Assembly (NCBI GenBank): GCA_963807065.1
Contig: CAWDZQ010000003.1
Coordinates: 1,550,001 to 1,614,000, forward strand
DNA: 64,000 nt
Source of the DNA: CAWAND01 sp963807065
GTDB taxonomy: Bacteria; Chloroflexota; Anaerolineae; Anaerolineales; E44-bin32
Direction: 5' to 3'
Under the pieces are notes generated by a model. The model was not told the DNA's origin. It saw nothing but the letters and a program-made list of their open reading frames with translations, and ran no database searches. This document shows positions 1 to 8,376 of this stretch, piece by piece. The translations under genes were made by a program, and so were the position numbers. Within the stretch, counting starts at the first letter, position 1. Each line of letters begins with the position of its first letter.

Positions 1-406
1 GGTAGTAGGTCCCGTCAAAGCTGTCGTAGGCTTGCTTGGTGATCAGAATGATCCCATGTGAGCCATCCAGCAATACGACGAAATCCTGGTCGTAGTCCAC
101 GCCCAGTCCGTTGTCGGAAACCGTCACGGTGATCTCATCGCCGATTGTGGCTGCCTGGCCAGACGGCGAGACGTTCGAAGCGACCGCTGATCCGACTTGC
201 GCAGCTTGTTTACGCAGGGCAATCTCGTGGTCGCCCAGCATTTCCACCGACAGATCCATCGGATCAGGTCCGTCAGGAACTGCCGAGTTCCGCGGGAACG
301 AATCACCCGGGTTGATGGGGCCGTCCGCCATCGCCGGCGCAGCGGGACCCATCATCCCTACGGCCATAGCGACCGCCCCCACAAATGAAAGTAACTTGCG
401 TTGCAT
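1..406 (-). CDS. Secreted protein, N-terminal part (runs off the left edge)
   Basis: Reading leftward from an ATG at 406, the frame is open to the window edge and gives about 135 residues. The start is preceded by GGAGGGAGTA, a good ribosome binding site. The protein begins with a signal peptide: MQRK, a hydrophobic Ala/Val/Met-rich core and an Ala-x-Ala type cleavage region near residues 24-28. The mature part is acidic and includes GLGVDYDQDFVVLLDG and ITKQAYDSFDGTYY. The style recalls N-terminal regions of Chloroflexota secreted metallopeptidases of the immune-inhibitor-A type. The catalytic part would lie outside the window, so the family is a guess; only the secreted N-terminus is secure. 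Confidence 0.6.
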   Translation of the reverse strand, partial: MQRKLLSFVGAVAMAVGMMGPAAPAMADGPINPGDSFPRNSAVPDGPDPMDLSVEMLGDHEIALRKQAAQVGSAVASNVSPSGQAATIGDEITVTVSDNGLGVDYDQDFVVLLDGSHGIILITKQAYDSFDGTYY

Positions 407-872
407 TACTCCCTCCATTGAGTTAGATTGGAAAACGCGGCTCTTGATGTTCCATTTCCGTGTGGGTGAGGCTCGTGTCACCTCCAGTACGTCCACGATC
501 GGACTGCCTCAATTGGCCTACGCTCTCGGAGGAATCGGATTGTTGGATGCCCAAATGTGAGTGCAGCCAAGCTGCACCCGGACCCAGGCATCGCGTTGCG
601 TCAATCTTTCCGATTGTGGTCGATCTGGTGCCCCTCCGGCAGGTTGAGCCCGGCCAGTGCTGGTGTACCGGACCCTTTGAGGCATCACGACTATAGCAAA
701 GAACCCGCATGGGGACAAGAAGCCAAGGCAAGTTTTAAGGTTGGGGTGGGAAAGTCATTGGGTAAAGGTTGAGGTGGGTAGACTGGCCGTCGGCCGCCCA
801 AGGTCGCTGTTCCCCACACCGCGTTCTACTTTGTGAATGCTTTCACAAGCCGTTCGGGCCTAGGCGAATCAA
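407..872. other. Intergenic region, no gene recognised
   Basis: About 465 bases upstream of the secreted-protein gene. Short frames exist on both strands but none has a ribosome binding site, a recognisable motif or protein-like composition. It probably holds the promoter of the leftward secreted-protein gene, although no convincing -35/-10 pair was found. Confidence 0.5.
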
Positions 873-900
873 AGCGGCAGGCGGATGACCGCCTGCCGCT
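873..900 (-). terminator. Rho-independent terminator
   Basis: A perfect 12-bp inverted repeat (AGCGGCAGGCGG, 4-base loop) is followed on the minus strand by TTTGATT. It lies about 30 bases past the stop of the small membrane-protein gene at 931-1254 and probably ends that transcript. Confidence 0.7.
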
Positions 901-930
901 CGGTGCCCGCAGCGTGGAATTCGAGTCGGG

Positions 931-1254
931 CTACTTCATCACTGTCCTGGCGGGCTCGCTCGGCCCGGCGCTGGCGGCAGAACCACTGCCCCGCATGCCC
1001 CGCATGCCCCAGATCAGGAGAGCCAGACCGGCGCCAAGGCCGAATCCGCCCAGTGTGCCAGCCCCGGAGATCCAGTGGCCGATCAGGGCAAAGGTGCCCA
1101 GCAGACCGAGATAGGCCGCCACCCCGAACTGCCATTGGCCACGATACCAGTCTGACGCCTGTAGGGTGAACCAGCCCACGCCGACCCCAAATACAAGTGC
1201 TCCCAACGCTCGTACGATGATCCCCAAAAGTTGAAGAATCGTCCAGATATCCAT
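931..1254 (-). CDS. Small membrane protein, unknown function
   Basis: 107 residues starting MDIWTILQLLGIIVRALGAL. Three to four hydrophobic segments are visible at about residues 5-28, 38-58 and 63-82. A Gly/Met-rich stretch and a short polar C-terminus ending RTVMK follow. The start at 1254 was chosen because GGAG lies just upstream and the hydrophobic protein begins there; the open frame extends further upstream but is not protein-like. A terminator hairpin lies directly downstream. It is divergent from the 43-residue gene at 1368. No family was recognised; a general bacterial integral membrane protein. Confidence 0.65.
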   Translation of the reverse strand: MDIWTILQLLGIIVRALGALVFGVGVGWFTLQASDWYRGQWQFGVAAYLGLLGTFALIGHWISGAGTLGGFGLGAGLALLIWGMRGMRGSGSAASAGPSEPARTVMK

Positions 1255-1367
1255 GTTGCTCCAACGCCCTCCTCTCCTGTGATGGTCAATCTTGCCGTAA
1301 TTTCGCTCGCCTCGACGCCGGCCGACCTGCGTGGTAGTATCCTGAATTGAAAAGGAGGTGAATCCCC

Positions 1368-1499
1368 ATGGCCCGTCGGTCCTCTTCTGGCCGCAAATCC
1401 GGCAAACGTTCGGGTGGACCAAACTGGTCCCAGATTATCTTTTCCCTGATCGCCCTGATTGTAATCGCCTCGTTCGTGCTCAGCCTGATCGCTAAGTAG
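1368..1499 (+). CDS. 43-residue single-pass membrane protein
   Basis: A very strong ribosome binding site, AAGGAGGTG, lies 7 bases before the ATG. The product has a basic N-terminus (MARRSSSGRKSGKRSGG), then NWSQIIFSLIALIVIASFVL as one membrane span, ending SLIAK. Topology is probably N-in. Such short basic-head, single-span proteins are common and uncharacterised in Chloroflexota. The Shine-Dalgarno sequence, clean composition and membrane segment support a real gene despite its size. Confidence 0.7.
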   Translation: MARRSSSGRKSGKRSGGPNWSQIIFSLIALIVIASFVLSLIAK

Positions 1500-1534
1500 G
1501 AACCCCCGGTATCCTTTCTGGTTTCACCCGCCGA

Positions 1535-1801
1535 TCAGTTCAGCGAGAAAAACATCGACACCAGCGCAAGCAACCCAGCCACGAAGTAGCCCACCATCGC
1601 CATCCGGTGCTGCGCACGCATGATGGCGTTGGTCGAGTCGATGTACTGATTGAAATCCTGGATAAAATTGGCCAAGACGTCGTTCCCCTCAACCTCCCGC
1701 ATGCGAAATGCGCGTGCCAGGCTCTGCCCCAGTCGCCAGTGCTGATAGGCAAAGGCGAAGAACATGGCGGCAAACAGGATCCAGATGGGATAGAGAATCA
1801 T
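1535..1801 (-). CDS. Small two-span membrane protein
   Basis: 88 residues with a hydrophobic span near residues 2-20 (ILYPIWILFAAMFFAFAYQH) and another near 68-86 (MVGYFVAGLLALVSMFF). They are joined by a polar helical linker rich in charged residues and Asn. AAGGAGA precedes the ATG at 1801 with 7-base spacing. It converges with the 43-residue gene. Function unknown; the two genes and the 107-residue protein form a cluster of small envelope proteins next to the pilin gene. Confidence 0.65.
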   Translation of the reverse strand: MILYPIWILFAAMFFAFAYQHWRLGQSLARAFRMREVEGNDVLANFIQDFNQYIDSTNAIMRAQHRMAMVGYFVAGLLALVSMFFSLN

Positions 1802-2221
1802 TGCTCGTCTCCTTCTCAGCGTGGGCGGAATTGTGCCTGCCCGGAACTTCGTCCAGCATACATTAGAAGGGTGTCTTGAGCAATGACGCCGCGTTCCCCC
1901 TGGATTTGCCCCCCTCCCACCCCTGAGATCCGATTCATCCCAACCGCCTGACCCTATGCTTGCATGTCCGGCGAGCGAGGGAGGACAAGTGTCCTATTCG
2001 GTCAGCGTAACGGTCCCATGCCCGGTCCGTTCTCTTTTTCACATGCCAAGCTTTCCCACGGGGTGAGCGGGTATGCTTACCCGAAGGAAAAGCGAGGGCC
2101 ATCTGAAAGGGCCCTGTAAGGTCTATCAAGCGAAAGTCATGTTACGCTTGAGCAGTAGGATAAGCAACATCATCTCGGGCGGGAACGCCCGAAAATTCCA
2201 AAGCGAAAGGAGGTGAGATCT
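1802..2221. other. Intergenic region upstream of the pilin gene
   Basis: About 420 bases without a supportable coding frame. It must hold the promoter of the pilin gene at 2222. The last 20 bases include the AAAGGAGGTGA ribosome binding site of that gene. No clear operator or riboswitch was seen. Confidence 0.5.
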
Positions 2222-2368
2222 ATGCTATACGCGCCGAAAGAAAGAGGTCAGGGTTTGGTAGAGTACACGTTGATTCTTGTTCTGGTCGCTGTTGTCGTGA
2301 TTGTCATATTGGCTCTGCTTGGCCCGGCGATCGGTAACGTGTTCAGCAACATTGTCAACAACATCTAA
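2222..2368 (+). CDS. Flp/Fap-type (type IVb) pilin
   Basis: 48 residues. The N-terminus MLYAPKERGQGLVEYTLIL is the hallmark of the Flp pilin family: a Gly-x-Gly-x-x-x-Glu-Tyr processing site followed by a hydrophobic helix (LILVLVAVVVIVILALLG). In this family a TadV-type prepilin peptidase cleaves after the first Gly of the GQG motif, and the Glu-Tyr pair is needed for assembly. AAAGGAGGTGA lies just upstream, and a strong terminator follows within 50 bases, so it is a monocistronic, probably abundant transcript. No tad assembly genes are present in the window; they must be elsewhere. Confidence 0.88.
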   Translation: MLYAPKERGQGLVEYTLILVLVAVVVIVILALLGPAIGNVFSNIVNNI

Positions 2369-2410
2369 ACTGGACGCGTCACTCCGCGGGAGGTCTAACC
2401 TCCCACCTGA

Positions 2411-2453
2411 CAAGAAGTAAGCCCTATCAATGTGATAGGGCTCTTCTTGTTTA
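2411..2453 (+). terminator. Rho-independent terminator of the pilin gene
   Basis: The inverted repeat AGCCCTATCA-ATG-TGATAGGGCT is extended by an outer CAAGAAG/CTTCTTG pair and followed by a T-rich tail. It lies 43 bases past the pilin stop codon. A smaller hairpin (GGGAGGT-CTA-ACCTCCC) precedes it. Confidence 0.85.
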
Positions 2454-2508
2454 ACCAAACGCTTGCCACACGATTGCGGAGCGGTCATGTGGATGAGCAG
2501 GGAAGCGT

Positions 2509-5500
2509 CTACTTCGGAAACCGCGTTAACACCGTAGCCGGCGTAGGCACCTGCACCCGGTCGCCAAGTTCCACGGATTGGCCGTCTCGGGACACCACGC
2601 CGCCCTGGAAGATCGCCAGCGGGGTGCCGGGCTCAGCAGACAACCGGTCGACATGGGCCTGGCCTAGCAGATAGCCCTCGGAATCGACGGCGCAAGACGT
2701 CACCTTCCCCACCACCTTGCCCCGCCGGTCGACGACCGGATCTCCGTAGTGCGCCATACGCACGCCCTTCTCGTCGAAGCGGAAGCGAACCACTTCAGCC
2801 GATCGCTTGGCCTCCTGGGCCAGGAAAGCACTTCGTCCGATGAACCAGGGTTTGTAGGTCTTGACATAGGCGCCAAATCCCGCATCGCCCACCCCGAGAT
2901 CGAAGTCGCCGGCCATCTCATGGCCGTACAACGGCAGCCCGGCTTCCGTGCGCAGCGAATCGCGTGCGCCCAACCCGGCCGGCTTGAGCCCCATCGGCTC
3001 GCCAGCCTTAAGGAGCGCATCCCACAGGCCGGGGCTCTTATCAGGGTGGACGAACAGCTCGAAGGCGGTGCGTTCGCCGGTGTACCCGGTGCGGCTGACT
3101 ACCAAGTCGAAGCCGCCGAAGCGACCTTCCATCAAGCCGGCCCACTTCAGCCCCTTGAGCTTGGCGGCTGATGCCTCATCCGTTCCGAGGGCAAGCAGGA
3201 TATCGCGGCTGTTGGGGCCCTGCAAAGCGATGTCCACCCGCATATCCGCTCCGGCTTCAGGGTCGCGCAGGTTGCGCAGCTTGCAGCCGCGACCGAAGGC
3301 CAAGGACCATGGACGCTGCTCATCGATACGGACCTGGCCAGACTTCACCGCCTGGAGCCAGGCCCAGTCTTTGTCATCATTGGCTGCGTTGACCACCACA
3401 AGGTAGGTATCAGGGCTCCGGCGGTAGATCATCAGGTCGTCCACCACGTGGCCATCGTGCCGCAGGAACTGCGTGTAATGCGACTGCCCAATCTCCAGCT
3501 TGGAGACGTCATTGCCGACCACGCTGTCGAGGAAAGCCGCCGCACCGTCACCTTCGGCCTGGTAGACGCCCATGTGGCTGACGTCGAACAAACCCGCCGC
3601 CTGGCGCACAGCCAGGTGCTCCTCGACGACGGACGTGTACCATACCGGCATGTCCCAGCCTGCGAAGGGCACCATCTTGGCCCCCAGAGCGCGGTGCGCC
3701 TCGTTCAGCGCCGTCTTGCGAAGCGTCTCCGGCTCGGCCTCGTCCCACTTAAAGGGCGGGAGCGGGTCCCCCTCGTCCTGGGGGCTGACCCCGATGTACC
3801 ATGGCTTGTCCTGGCCGTCGGCTTCCCCCGCCGGAATCTTGGCGGCTTTCACGCCTTCAGCCTGGCGAACGATCACCGGACCGGGCAGCTTGCGGTCCGG
3901 ATCGTGGGGGTCAATCAGAATGTAGCCGTCGGACAGATCGCGCAACCAGGTCAGGGCCAGGGAGGCGGAGCTGGCGGGGACGGTCAGAGTCCACGCGCCG
4001 CCGTCGTCGGGCCGCACCAGGCCGGCTTCGATGGCCTTGTCCCCCGCCGTCAGCCGGACTCCGATGCTCTCCCCCGGCGCCATGTCCTCTGGCCGACCCG
4101 TCGTGGCCCAGGCAATGTAGGCTTCGGCGTCATCACCTTCGATCTCAATGGCCACCAGATCGCCCTTAGACACGGGGTCGTCCAGGAAGTAGAACTGAGG
4201 GTACCCGTGCTTCTCAGGCGACGTGTCGATCCCGGCCGCCTCGGCCATATCGCGTACGGCAATCCGGACCTCGTTCAGGACCTCAAAATCGACCTTGGCG
4301 TGCTGCACTTTGCCTTTGCGCCCGGCGCCGCTATAAGGCACACAAGCCTTCAGAAGGCGGGCGATCAGCTTGCCCAACTGACGGCTGTCGTCCTCTTTGA
4401 AGCCGCGTTGCGTGATCCATGGCGTGCCCAGCCGAATACCGGACGGGTTGAACGCCGAACGATCACCGGGGATGGTCTGCCGATTGACCACGATGCCCGC
4501 CACATCCAGGATGCGGGCCGCCAGATCACCGGAGAGCGTGGTGCCGTCGTCGCCGACCACCGATTTGCAGTCCACGTTGGTCAAATGGGTGTCGGTTCCA
4601 CCGAAGGGGATGCGCAGGCCCTCGGCCTCAATGGTCTCGGTCAGGGCCACACAGTTAGCCACAATTTGATGCTGCAGCTGCCTAAACTGGTCGGTGGCCG
4701 CCAGTTTAAACGCCAGGGCCTGAGCGGCGATGGTGTTGATGTGCGGCCCGCCCTGCTCGCCCGGGAAGACCGCCCGGTCGATGCCGCGCGACAGCTTGGG
4801 CGAGGCGGTCATGATCACCGCCCCCCTCGGGCCGCACATCGACTTGTGGGTGGTGAAGGTGATGACATGGGCATAGCCAACGGGTGAGGGATAGGCGCCG
4901 GCGGCAACCAGGCCCGCCACGTGGGCGATGTCGGCCAGCAGGTAGGCGCCAACTTCGTCGGCGATGGCGCGGAATTTCGCCCAGTCCACTGCCCACGGAT
5001 AGGAAGAGTAGCCGGCGATGATCATCTTCGGCATGTGCTCACGGGCCAAAGCAGCGATCTGATCGTAGTCCAGTCGTTCAGTGTCAGGATCGACGGCGTA
5101 ATGAACGGCGTGATAATACTGGCCGGAGCGGTTGACGGGCGAACCGTGGCTCAAGTGCCCACCGTGCAGCAGGTTCATCCCCAACACCGTTTCGCCCGGC
5201 TCCATCAAGGCATGATAGACGGCGTTGTTAGCGGGAGCTCCAGAAAGCGCTTGGACATTGACATACAGGTCGTCAGCAGTCAGCCCGTTGGCGGCGAAGG
5301 CCTCGGCGCATCGCCGGCGGGCGAGCGGTTCGACGATATCGACATATTCGACGCCCTTGTAGTAGCGCGGGTCGGAATATCGCCGATAGTGCGCCAGCCG
5401 AACCGGCACATCAAGCAGCTCGGCCTCGGACATGCGGCGCGTGTCCTCGTCAGGGTAGCCCTCGGCATAGACATTGTTGAACGGGGTGCTCAAGAGCTCC

Positions 5501-5637
5501 AATACGGCCTGCGGGGCGGTGCTTTCAGAGGGGATCAGAATCAATTTGCGGAACTGCCGTTCGGTTTCGAAATCGACGACATCAGAAAGGAGAGGGTCGA
5601 GATCGGCCAGGCCCCCGCGGAAGAGAAGATCAGGCAT
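2509..5637 (-). CDS. Fused serine hydroxymethyltransferase - aminomethyltransferase (GlyA-GcvT)
   Basis: About 1,040 residues in one intact frame. Residues 1 to ~450 are serine hydroxymethyltransferase, which interconverts serine and glycine with tetrahydrofolate. It shows LADIAHVAGLVAAGAYPSP and the PLP-lysine motif FTTHKSMCGPRGA (Lys near residue 265). Residues ~640 to the end are glycine-cleavage T-protein, with FAGWDMPVWY, VDDLMIYR and SRTGYTGE. A linker of roughly 180 residues between them (about 460-640) is unassigned. The ATG at 5637 is preferred to a TTG four codons upstream because GGAG lies 6 bases before it. A promoter is visible at 5709-5737. The fusion joins the two folate-dependent steps of glycine one-carbon flow; P- and H-proteins are not in the window. 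Confidence 0.92.
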   Translation of the reverse strand: MPDLLFRGGLADLDPLLSDVVDFETERQFRKLILIPSESTAPQAVLELLSTPFNNVYAEGYPDEDTRRMSEAELLDVPVRLAHYRRYSDPRYYKGVEYVDIVEPLARRRCAEAFAANGLTADDLYVNVQALSGAPANNAVYHALMEPGETVLGMNLLHGGHLSHGSPVNRSGQYYHAVHYAVDPDTERLDYDQIAALAREHMPKMIIAGYSSYPWAVDWAKFRAIADEVGAYLLADIAHVAGLVAAGAYPSPVGYAHVITFTTHKSMCGPRGAVIMTASPKLSRGIDRAVFPGEQGGPHINTIAAQALAFKLAATDQFRQLQHQIVANCVALTETIEAEGLRIPFGGTDTHLTNVDCKSVVGDDGTTLSGDLAARILDVAGIVVNRQTIPGDRSAFNPSGIRLGTPWITQRGFKEDDSRQLGKLIARLLKACVPYSGAGRKGKVQHAKVDFEVLNEVRIAVRDMAEAAGIDTSPEKHGYPQFYFLDDPVSKGDLVAIEIEGDDAEAYIAWATTGRPEDMAPGESIGVRLTAGDKAIEAGLVRPDDGGAWTLTVPASSASLALTWLRDLSDGYILIDPHDPDRKLPGPVIVRQAEGVKAAKIPAGEADGQDKPWYIGVSPQDEGDPLPPFKWDEAEPETLRKTALNEAHRALGAKMVPFAGWDMPVWYTSVVEEHLAVRQAAGLFDVSHMGVYQAEGDGAAAFLDSVVGNDVSKLEIGQSHYTQFLRHDGHVVDDLMIYRRSPDTYLVVVNAANDDKDWAWLQAVKSGQVRIDEQRPWSLAFGRGCKLRNLRDPEAGADMRVDIALQGPNSRDILLALGTDEASAAKLKGLKWAGLMEGRFGGFDLVVSRTGYTGERTAFELFVHPDKSPGLWDALLKAGEPMGLKPAGLGARDSLRTEAGLPLYGHEMAGDFDLGVGDAGFGAYVKTYKPWFIGRSAFLAQEAKRSAEVVRFRFDEKGVRMAHYGDPVVDRRGKVVGKVTSCAVDSEGYLLGQAHVDRLSAEPGTPLAIFQGGVVSRDGQSVELGDRVQVPTPATVLTRFPK

Positions 5638-5708
5638 TTGGGTCTCCAAAGGGTGATGACGAGTCGCTGGGGAAACCGCGCCTCGAGCTAGAGTGGATCT
5701 ACGTTTGG

Positions 5709-5737
5709 ATTGTATTCCGCCGCCTAGGGCCGGTCAA
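5709..5737 (-). promoter_or_regulatory. Sigma70-type promoter for the GlyA-GcvT gene
   Basis: On the minus strand TTGACC (5737-5732) and TACAAT (5714-5709) are separated by exactly 17 bases, about 65 bases upstream of the start codon. The remaining bases between 5740 and 5956 show no gene. Confidence 0.65.
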
Positions 5738-5956
5738 GGTAAACCCGCCGGGGGCACCTCCGGCATGGGCCGCAGCCACCTTCTGGATTGGGCCGAGATG
5801 GGATTGCTTCGCGCGCTGGCGATGACTTGCCTATCTCGCAGTCAGCCGAGGAATTCCCCTGACCGTTCGACGGTTCGTGACGGTCCAGGCGGGGAGTCCC
5901 CGGAGGGGCCGGTGTGCTTGAGCCCAGAGCCAGGTGCTAGATGCAAGCTGCCGCGC

Positions 5957-7546
5957 TTAGGGAACCGGCATCGGGCCCCCGTCGTAGACCCACAGATTGA
6001 AGAAATCCTGCAGCTGGCAGCCACAGGCGCTCTCGGCTGAGGTCTGGAAATCCTTCGATCTGGCGAATCCAAACTCGTACGTCTTGTAGTAGTCCTTGAG
6101 GAAGGCAAAGAAGGCGCCGTCCCCCAGCTGCTGGCGCAAGGCGTCGAAGAACAGGGCCCCTTTCCAGTAGACGATCAGCGCATAGGCGTTCTGGGTTGGA
6201 TAGTCGCCAACCCCCATCCCAATCGGGAGCTCGGAAATCGAGCTCCCTGCGACGACGGAGCGGTAGTGGCTCAGCTCCCCCGTAGCGCGGCCGGTGCCCT
6301 GGTCATGCTCCAAGAACAGCACCGAAGCGTAAGTCGCCGCCGCCTCGTCCAGCCAGGGCTGCTCCAATTGATCGTCCCCAATGAGTCCATAGAACCACTG
6401 GTGGGCCACCTCGTGCACGACAGGAATCTCAAGATTGGATGTCCCCACGGTGCCAATCGTCACCAAGCTCGGGTATTCGATCCCACCAAATGCCCCAGGC
6501 ACATCCACCACGTCTAACTCGGTGTAAGGGTAGGGGCCGACGTCCTGGGTCATCAGGTCCAGTTGTCCCGCCGCTAGCCGCAGCATGCGCCGTAAGTCGC
6601 TCTCGTGCGCTTTCAAGACCCAGCCGTGGACCGTCACGCCGGCCATCTGAACCGAATCATCCACGAACGGACCGTACGCGAAGGCGAAATCGCGCACCGG
6701 CCCGGTGACATAAGACACGGTGGTGGTGCCATCGGAGTTGGTCACCCGATCGACTTCAACGCCCGTTGCCGCCAGCCCGAGATCGCTGGGGCCGGTCAGC
6801 TGCACGGCGTAGAGGGCGATATCCGAATTGGTGGTGTCCCCTCCTGGCGGCGCCTGCTTTTCCTCCCACTGGCCGTTGATCAGGCGCGGCACTAGCGGAT
6901 AGAAGGTGGGAGCGAAGAGAACCCCCTGGCTTATCCCAAATCGCGCCGGCTGCGGACCGCCGATGTCTCCGCTGGCCAGGACCTCAAAGGGGAGGCTGAG
7001 ATCGACCTCGTCGCCCTGGTGCAGCGCCCCGGGAAGTTTGAACCTGAGCGCCAGCCCGCCCAATTCGACCGACGGTATCACCTGCTGCCCGCCGATCAGC
7101 GCCGGCCCGGCCTGCATGTGCGAGAGGTATTGGTCAGCGTTGGGCCAGATCATCAACACCAAATCCTGGAGCGGCGTCGGCGACCGGTGCGTGTACTGGA
7201 TCCGTTCTACCCCGCTGATCCGGGCTTGCTGGGTGGTGGCGTCCAGGCTGACCTCGGCCCGGATGTCATAACGAGTCCAACCCGGATCAGAACTGAGCAC
7301 ATCCTGAAACCCACTGCGGAGCGCTGCCCGCTGGGCGGTCATCGAGTCGGCCGCCGAATCAGGCGTGGCGGCCAGCGTGGGCAAGAAGGTCGGGCTGGCA
7401 GTGGGCGTGAACGGGGAGGGCAGACCGCGAGGCGTGCTCGTCTCCGCGATCGCGGCCGGCGGCAATGTCGGTCTGGACGGTGCAGCTGCTGGCCCGCACC
7501 CGACCGTCAGCAACAGGACAGCGACAAGAGGAACACTACAGCGCAT
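5957..7546 (-). CDS. M1-family (gluzincin) metallopeptidase, lipoprotein
   Basis: 529 residues. The N-terminus is a lipoprotein signal peptide (MRCSVPLVAVLLLTVGC, lipobox Cys 17), followed by a Pro/Thr/Ala linker to about residue 60. The zinc site is HEVAH at residues 377-381 with the third ligand Glu near 400 (WLDEAAATYAS). A GGIEYPS stretch near 353-359 corresponds to the substrate-binding GxMEN region of M1 aminopeptidases. It is expected on the outside of the membrane, trimming peptides. The ATG at 7546 was chosen for the GAGGGG ribosome binding site and the lipoprotein signal. The frame is open further upstream, but that part reads through a tRNA fragment and is not protein. Confidence 0.88.
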   Translation of the reverse strand: MRCSVPLVAVLLLTVGCGPAAAPSRPTLPPAAIAETSTPRGLPSPFTPTASPTFLPTLAATPDSAADSMTAQRAALRSGFQDVLSSDPGWTRYDIRAEVSLDATTQQARISGVERIQYTHRSPTPLQDLVLMIWPNADQYLSHMQAGPALIGGQQVIPSVELGGLALRFKLPGALHQGDEVDLSLPFEVLASGDIGGPQPARFGISQGVLFAPTFYPLVPRLINGQWEEKQAPPGGDTTNSDIALYAVQLTGPSDLGLAATGVEVDRVTNSDGTTTVSYVTGPVRDFAFAYGPFVDDSVQMAGVTVHGWVLKAHESDLRRMLRLAAGQLDLMTQDVGPYPYTELDVVDVPGAFGGIEYPSLVTIGTVGTSNLEIPVVHEVAHQWFYGLIGDDQLEQPWLDEAAATYASVLFLEHDQGTGRATGELSHYRSVVAGSSISELPIGMGVGDYPTQNAYALIVYWKGALFFDALRQQLGDGAFFAFLKDYYKTYEFGFARSKDFQTSAESACGCQLQDFFNLWVYDGGPMPVP

Positions 7547-7587
7547 GATATTTCCCCTCATATGGAAAAGGCGTCCAGTCGGACGCC

Positions 7588-7630
7588 ATGTGGGCGGAAC
7601 AGGACTCGAACCTGCGACCCCTTCTGTGTA
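7588..7630 (-). pseudogene. tRNA-Val (TAC) 3' half, probable attachment-site remnant
   Basis: On the minus strand the sequence runs CTTACAC (anticodon loop with TAC), AGAAG (3' anticodon stem), a 5-base variable loop, a T arm GCAGG-TTCGAGT-CCTGT, and an acceptor strand TCCGCCC plus discriminator A. Bases 5' to the loop do not pair with the stem, and no D arm or 5' acceptor (GGGCGGA) follows. So only the part from the anticodon loop to the 3' end is present. This is the segment duplicated by integration of islands that use anticodon-loop crossovers. It marks the left edge of the accessory region. Confidence 0.7.
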
Positions 7631-7997
7631 AGGGATTCTATGCGGTCTTCCATGGCATCCATGGCCTACAGATAGTTGTATAGTTCCTACAAACACGCCT
7701 GAAACAGATGGCTGATTGTCCAGGCTTCCTGTACTTTCCATGGGTTGGTGCATCAACTGCACCCAAACTGCACCGCTCATGAAGCTCGGAAAGGCGACTC
7801 GAATGCCCCTGTCCAACCAGGATTAGCTGAGCATATTGAAGAACCAGATCGTGCGACAGGGTGATTTGGGTTTTCAAACCCCTCCATCTACATTTCTTCA
7901 AGGATGTTCTTGATTCCCCTTGGGGAGTCCTTAGATCTGTAGAGCGAGATTCTCGGTGGCGTTAGTATAACTCTCGCGCTATCCCGTAAGGTGCGGA

Positions 7998-8155
7998 GGA
8001 AAAAGCACCCTTTCGGGTGCTCTTCGGTAGCGGGGCTGGGATTCGAACCCAGGACCTTCAGGTTATGAGTTCGAATCCTGCAAGATAGGCCTTAGATCGT
8101 CAGGCCGGCGTTCTAAGGGTGGCCTGTTGATCTTCGTGTTTCGGGAACCTCAACG
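7998..8155 (-). repeat. tRNA-Met 3'-half repeat, copy 1 (putative att site)
   Basis: Bases 8069-8027 on the minus strand hold the 3' half of a CAT-anticodon tRNA. It has loop CTCATAA, stem CCTGA, variable AGGTC, T arm CTGGG-TTCGAAT-CCCAG and acceptor CCCCGCT. It is followed by a terminator hairpin (GCACCC-GAAA-GGGTGC, 8005-8020). No 5' half is present. Outward from the anticodon loop lies a shared segment, including an inverted repeat CCTTAGA/TCTAAGG around GATCGTCAGGCCGGCGT (8090-8118), that recurs in the copies at 29.7 and 56.2 kb. The 7631-8376 interval otherwise holds no supportable gene. Confidence 0.75.
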
Positions 8156-8376
8156 ACAGGGCGCCATTTTCTATCCCTCAATTCTAGCCGGATTCTGGCG
8201 GAAGGAAAGGACAATGAGCCAGGGCAAGGGTTTGCAAGACCCTCATTCGTGTGTTCGAATCCCTTCGTCGACTCTGATTATAAGGCCCCAAAATCTCAGC
8301 AGCTTGCCAGAATCGTCAAACTTACTCCACCTTGTCTCGTGCACGCCCGGTCAAGACACGGCAGCCCCATTGCCGT

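Noticed and set aside
3448..5691. Long plus-strand open frames (479 and 256 codons) opposite the GlyA-GcvT gene
   Set aside because: They are antisense to an intact, well-conserved gene, show no domain and follow from its GC-rich codon use.
8203..8266. Plus-strand sequence with a GCA anticodon-like hairpin and TTCGAAT, resembling a tRNA-Cys 3' half
   Set aside because: The anticodon-like stem pairs, but the arm around TTCGAAT (GTGTG/CCCTT) does not, and no acceptor strand can be formed; too weak for a tRNA call.
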